DNA from: JAAOII01 sp965207705
GTDB lineage: Bacteria; Pseudomonadota; Gammaproteobacteria; CBDBNL01; JAAOII01
Reading direction: 5' to 3'
Assembly (NCBI GenBank): GCA_965207705.1
Contig: OZ242292.1
Coordinates: 1,426,001 to 1,490,000 of the forward strand
Length of the DNA: 64,000 bases
Shown: in pieces, positions 60,885 through 64,000 of the stretch
How positions within the stretch are numbered: the first letter of the stretch is position 1
How the letters are laid out: each line of letters starts with the position of its first letter
Position numbers and translations under genes: made by a program
The notes under the pieces: generated by a model
Databases searched by the model: none
The model's input: only the letters and a program-made list of their open reading frames with translations
Told to the model about the DNA's origin: nothing

Positions 60885-61868
60885 ATGAATAGGATCATAA
60901 CACCAACAACTATAGATAAATATAATACTGTAATCAACAAAAATACTTTATATTTTTTTAATCAAGAATTTGAAGAAAAACATGAAGGTCATATTAATTC
61001 CATCAAACAAATACTGCTACTCTTAAAAAATGACATTGAGAATGATGGATTAAAGGAAGAGATTTTTGATAAGTTGCTTAAGGATAAAGAACATGGTCTA
61101 AAGGCGTTGCTCGCTCTTACAGGAGTTTCAAATGAAACATTGAAAAGATTGACTACAATCATGAGAATAGTTGACGATCCTGAATTAAATAAATTGGTCA
61201 ACAAAGATAAATGGTGCAAAGACAAGTCAGGGAATAGTGTATCAGAGTGGAGTGATGCATATATTTCTAAATTTATCAAAGAAAATGAATTTTTTAGAAA
61301 AGCTATTGTAAGCTTGTTTTTTGGAGGTTCGGCAGTTCCTTTCTTATCAAGAACATTGCCTTTATTTGAATCTAAAAAACTTAATATATCAAAACTAAAA
61401 TTTGAAATACCAGAAATGATTGATACCTTAGTTAGGTACAGGGAAAAAGGTAGTTATTCGGGCAAGAAAGAAAATAATCCTGAAGTTTTAATAGAAAGGA
61501 TATTAAATGAAAAGGAAATACCATTTACTAGAGGGGATCTTGATAAATTAAAAGCTAATAATGCCAACAGTAAAAGGTCTATGGATTTTATTATACCTAA
61601 TCAAGACAATCCATTAGTTATTATTGAATGCTCGTTTTTAGCAACAACTTCTTCTGGTCAAGGAGATAAATCAAAAACTGAAATTCAAGTCGCCTCTTTA
61701 ATTAAGAAACATTATCCACAATCAAAATTTATTGGTTTTGTAGATGGTATTGGTTGGTACGTGAGAGAAGGAGATTTAAGGAGGATGGTTGATGCTTATG
61801 ATGATGTTTTCACTTTTCATCCAGATGAACAGCAAAGGTTCAAAGATTATTTAAATAACACATTATAG
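60885..61868 (+). CDS. Putative type II restriction endonuclease
   Basis: 327 residues, soluble. The N-terminal two thirds are helical without recognisable motifs. The C-terminal part carries a likely PD-(D/E)xK-type site: Asp234 in SMDFIIP, Glu248 in IIECSF, then TTSSGQGDKSKTE with Lys262/Lys264. The usual E-x-K is replaced by E-C-S, so the lysine may have migrated. The call rests on this motif and on the position 4 bases after a methyltransferase gene. Cleavage site unknown. Confidence 0.65.
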   Translation: MNRIITPTTIDKYNTVINKNTLYFFNQEFEEKHEGHINSIKQILLLLKNDIENDGLKEEIFDKLLKDKEHGLKALLALTGVSNETLKRLTTIMRIVDDPELNKLVNKDKWCKDKSGNSVSEWSDAYISKFIKENEFFRKAIVSLFFGGSAVPFLSRTLPLFESKKLNISKLKFEIPEMIDTLVRYREKGSYSGKKENNPEVLIERILNEKEIPFTRGDLDKLKANNANSKRSMDFIIPNQDNPLVIIECSFLATTSSGQGDKSKTEIQVASLIKKHYPQSKFIGFVDGIGWYVREGDLRRMVDAYDDVFTFHPDEQQRFKDYLNNTL

Positions 61869-61878
61869 GTATATTAGT

Positions 61879-63564
61879 ATGAAAGAAATTGATTTTGATA
61901 TTCAAGGTATAGGTAAAGTTATAAAAGAGTACCAACTTTCAGTTCCTATATTTCAGCGTCCCTATGCTTGGGAAGAAAAACATATCAAGGATATGTTTGA
62001 TGATATAGAATATGCTATTAATAATCAGGAACCTGAATATTTTATGGGGACTATTGTATTGACTGAAAAAGAGGATAGTGAAGCACTCGAGATAGTAGAT
62101 GGACAACAAAGAATTACTTCTGTTTTTATTTTTTTATCAGCAGTAAGAGATTTTTTTGAAGAAAGTAACGAAAGGGAGCAAGCTAACTCCATAAAGAATG
62201 ATTTTATTAGTGTATTTAATCGACGTCAAAAAAATGAAGTTTCTAAACTTAGATTAGGGTCGGAGGATAATAATTTTTTTCAAGATTTGATTATAAATGA
62301 AAAGAACCCTGATAAACAAAAAACATCGCATTCAAGAATAGAAGCCGCAAGAATATTATCAAAGAAGAAGGTAGAAGAATTAGGAAATAATAGCGGGAGT
62401 GATTTTAGCGTTTTGCATGATTGGATAGAGTATATTACTGATAAACTCAAAGTGGTTAAAATCATCGTCCCTGGCTCGGCAAATGCTTTTACAATTTTTG
62501 AAACTCTGAATGATAGAGGGCTAGAACTAGCTCAAATTGACTTACTTAAGAATTATTTGTATAGTAAATCAGGTGACAAATTAACTAATGTTCAAAATAT
62601 TTGGATGGAAATGGTTAACATATTTGAAGAATATGGAGATGGAGGACTTATGCTTCAGTATATTAAGCATTATTGGTATGCAAATTATAAATTTACAAGG
62701 GTTAAGCACAAAGAGCTTTATGAAGCTATTAAGAGTAATATTAGAGATAAGGCACAGGTAGTAGATTTTATCAAGGACTTGAGGGCTAATACTCATCTTT
62801 ACCTAGCAATTGTTAATTATAATCATCCACATTGGAAAATTTATAATAATGATGAAGCTAAGGGTTATGCAGAGATATTAAACTTTTTTAAGTTGGAGCA
62901 GTATAGGCCGTTATTATTTGCGGTTTTAAAAAAATTTGAAGATAAAGAAGTACAAAAATCTATGAAATTGATGGTTTCATGGCTTGTTAGAAATTTAATA
63001 ACTGGTTCTTTTGGTAGTGGGGCTTTAGAACTTGAGTATGCAAAACAAGCACGTAAAATAATAAAAGAGGAAATTAAAAATACAAAAGATTTAAGGGAAT
63101 CTTTAAAATCTGTCATTCCTTCTGATAATGAATTTAAAACTGAATTTATCAGCGCACGAACAAGTAAGGAAAAATATGCTCGTTATTATTTACGTTCCAT
63201 TGAAAATTATAAAAATAAGGAGGAGGGGAAAAATCATCCAGGACTCTTAGTAGATAGTTCCCCCAGTGAGGTAGATCTGGAGCATATATTGCCTAAAAAT
63301 CCTGAAAAAAATTGGCCTCAGTTCTTTGAGGAAGAAGTAAATGAGTACAAACATCGTATAGGTAATCTTTCATTAATGCTGAAAAATTCTAATTCTGCTT
63401 CATTACACTCTAATGCTTCGTTTAATATTAAGAAAAAGCAATATAAACAATCAGAATTCTGGATAACAAACATGATATGTGATTATGCTGATTGGAATAC
63501 TAATAACATAACAGACCGACAAACACAATTAGCTGAAATTGCGGTTAAGGTTTGGAGCTTATAA
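61879..63564 (+). CDS. DUF262/HNH protein (GmrSD-like, probable defence nuclease)
   Basis: 561 residues with an N-terminal DUF262 (ParB/Srx-like NTPase) domain: FQRPYAWEEKHI (25-36) and VDGQQRIT (73-80), the latter being its nucleotide-using motif. The C-terminus holds a DUF1524-type HNH site: LEHILPK (about 467-473), then HRIGNLSLM and an Asn/Ser-rich helix. GmrSD and relatives cut modified phage DNA using NTP. It is 10 bases behind the endonuclease gene and before a second methyltransferase, so it may be part of the same system or an independent type IV enzyme. Confidence 0.82.
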   Translation: MKEIDFDIQGIGKVIKEYQLSVPIFQRPYAWEEKHIKDMFDDIEYAINNQEPEYFMGTIVLTEKEDSEALEIVDGQQRITSVFIFLSAVRDFFEESNEREQANSIKNDFISVFNRRQKNEVSKLRLGSEDNNFFQDLIINEKNPDKQKTSHSRIEAARILSKKKVEELGNNSGSDFSVLHDWIEYITDKLKVVKIIVPGSANAFTIFETLNDRGLELAQIDLLKNYLYSKSGDKLTNVQNIWMEMVNIFEEYGDGGLMLQYIKHYWYANYKFTRVKHKELYEAIKSNIRDKAQVVDFIKDLRANTHLYLAIVNYNHPHWKIYNNDEAKGYAEILNFFKLEQYRPLLFAVLKKFEDKEVQKSMKLMVSWLVRNLITGSFGSGALELEYAKQARKIIKEEIKNTKDLRESLKSVIPSDNEFKTEFISARTSKEKYARYYLRSIENYKNKEEGKNHPGLLVDSSPSEVDLEHILPKNPEKNWPQFFEEEVNEYKHRIGNLSLMLKNSNSASLHSNASFNIKKKQYKQSEFWITNMICDYADWNTNNITDRQTQLAEIAVKVWSL

Positions 63565-63574
63565 TATATTCAAC

Positions 63575-64000
63575 ATGATTAATAGATACTTGAATAAAAT
63601 CATTAGAGGTGATTGTTTAGAGGTATTAAAAAAAATACCTAATACCTCGGTTGATATGTCATTTGCAGACCCCCCTTTTAATCTTAACAAAAAATATAAT
63701 CGTTATGAAGATTCAAAGGAACAACAAAATTACTTGAATTGGTGTAATGAGTGGATGAGTGAAATGGTGCGAGTTACAAAACCAACTGGCGCAATTTTTG
63801 TTCATAATATTCCTCGCTGGCTTTCTTATTATACAGAGCATCTTAATAAAATTTCCTATTTTAAACACTGGATTGTTTGGGATTCTGGGGGAGCTCCTAT
63901 GGGGAAAACTTTATTGCCTAATCATTATGGAATTTTATATTATACAAAAGAACAGAACTATAAGGACTTTAAGTTTAATAGCATCCGTTATCCTCACTCC
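63575..64000 (+). CDS. Second DNA methyltransferase (DPPF type), 3' end outside the window
   Basis: From ATG 63575 the frame is open for 142 codons to the right edge. It opens NKIIRGDCLEVLKKIPNTSVDMSFADPPFNL, in which GDCLEVLKKIP and the catalytic DPPF motif identify an N6-adenine-type methyltransferase with motif IV near the N-terminus. The order (DPPF first) suggests the beta class, with the SAM-binding motif in the missing C-terminal half. It starts 10 bases after the DUF262 gene. Confidence 0.85.
   Translation, partial: MINRYLNKIIRGDCLEVLKKIPNTSVDMSFADPPFNLNKKYNRYEDSKEQQNYLNWCNEWMSEMVRVTKPTGAIFVHNIPRWLSYYTEHLNKISYFKHWIVWDSGGAPMGKTLLPNHYGILYYTKEQNYKDFKFNSIRYPHS

Overview
The window comes from an AT-rich Gram-negative proteobacterium, most likely a gammaproteobacterium in the broad sense. 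FabA/FabB, Na+-NQR subunits, RecX, ParC, YgfZ, a heptose phosphatase (GmhB), a BamA-like outer-membrane protein and an RND pump with its adaptor all fit this. I cannot name a genus. The TctABC/acylating-dehydrogenase cluster, the galactosidases and amino-acid uptake suggest a marine or host-associated heterotroph (inference). No gene-free stretch exceeds about 210 bases, and I see no tRNA, rRNA, CRISPR array, prophage or IS element. Layout: 1-6543 is a housekeeping block (recA 3' end, DMT transporter, recX, ssb, rpsF-rpsR-rplI-rpsT, a YciC-like membrane protein, ftsY). 6540-10057 holds an envelope-type group (anchored coiled-coil protein, ABC exporter, glycosyltransferase). 10145-14283 carries fabA-fabB-ppa-lepA. 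14340-23028 is a sugar locus (ABC ATPase, GH4, binding protein, GH42, two permeases) interrupted by azlCD. 23213-31273 is amino-acid metabolism: glyA-sdaA and livKHMGF, the latter preceded by a leucine-codon leader peptide. 31302-39395 holds a polyprenyl-phosphate sugar-phosphate transferase, an RND pump and adaptor, ygfZ and an LplT-like transporter. 39598-44256 is an unusual string atpD-trpA-parC. 44224-48587 (minus strand) is an outer-membrane protein plus a five-gene membrane redox cluster (b561, Rieske/ferric-reductase fusion, unknowns). 48752-52656 has gmhB-ispF and nqrAB. 52770-59528 is a tctCBA + acylating aldehyde dehydrogenase + acyl-CoA ligase cluster with a SauS-like signature, probably for a small sulfonate or carboxylate such as sulfoacetate. 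59651-64000 is a restriction-modification/defence island cut by the right edge. Three themes cross the window. First, operons are scrambled: atpD without the other ATP synthase genes, trpA without trpB, nqrAB without nqrCDEF. Second, short tandem repeats are common both in spacers (often beginning at a stop codon) and in frame inside loops or tails of conserved proteins. Third, a -10-like hexamer repeatedly lies only 5-10 bases before the start codon, which suggests frequent leaderless transcripts. The most striking single item is a 16-codon leader peptide with five consecutive TTA leucine codons whose stop overlaps the livK start.
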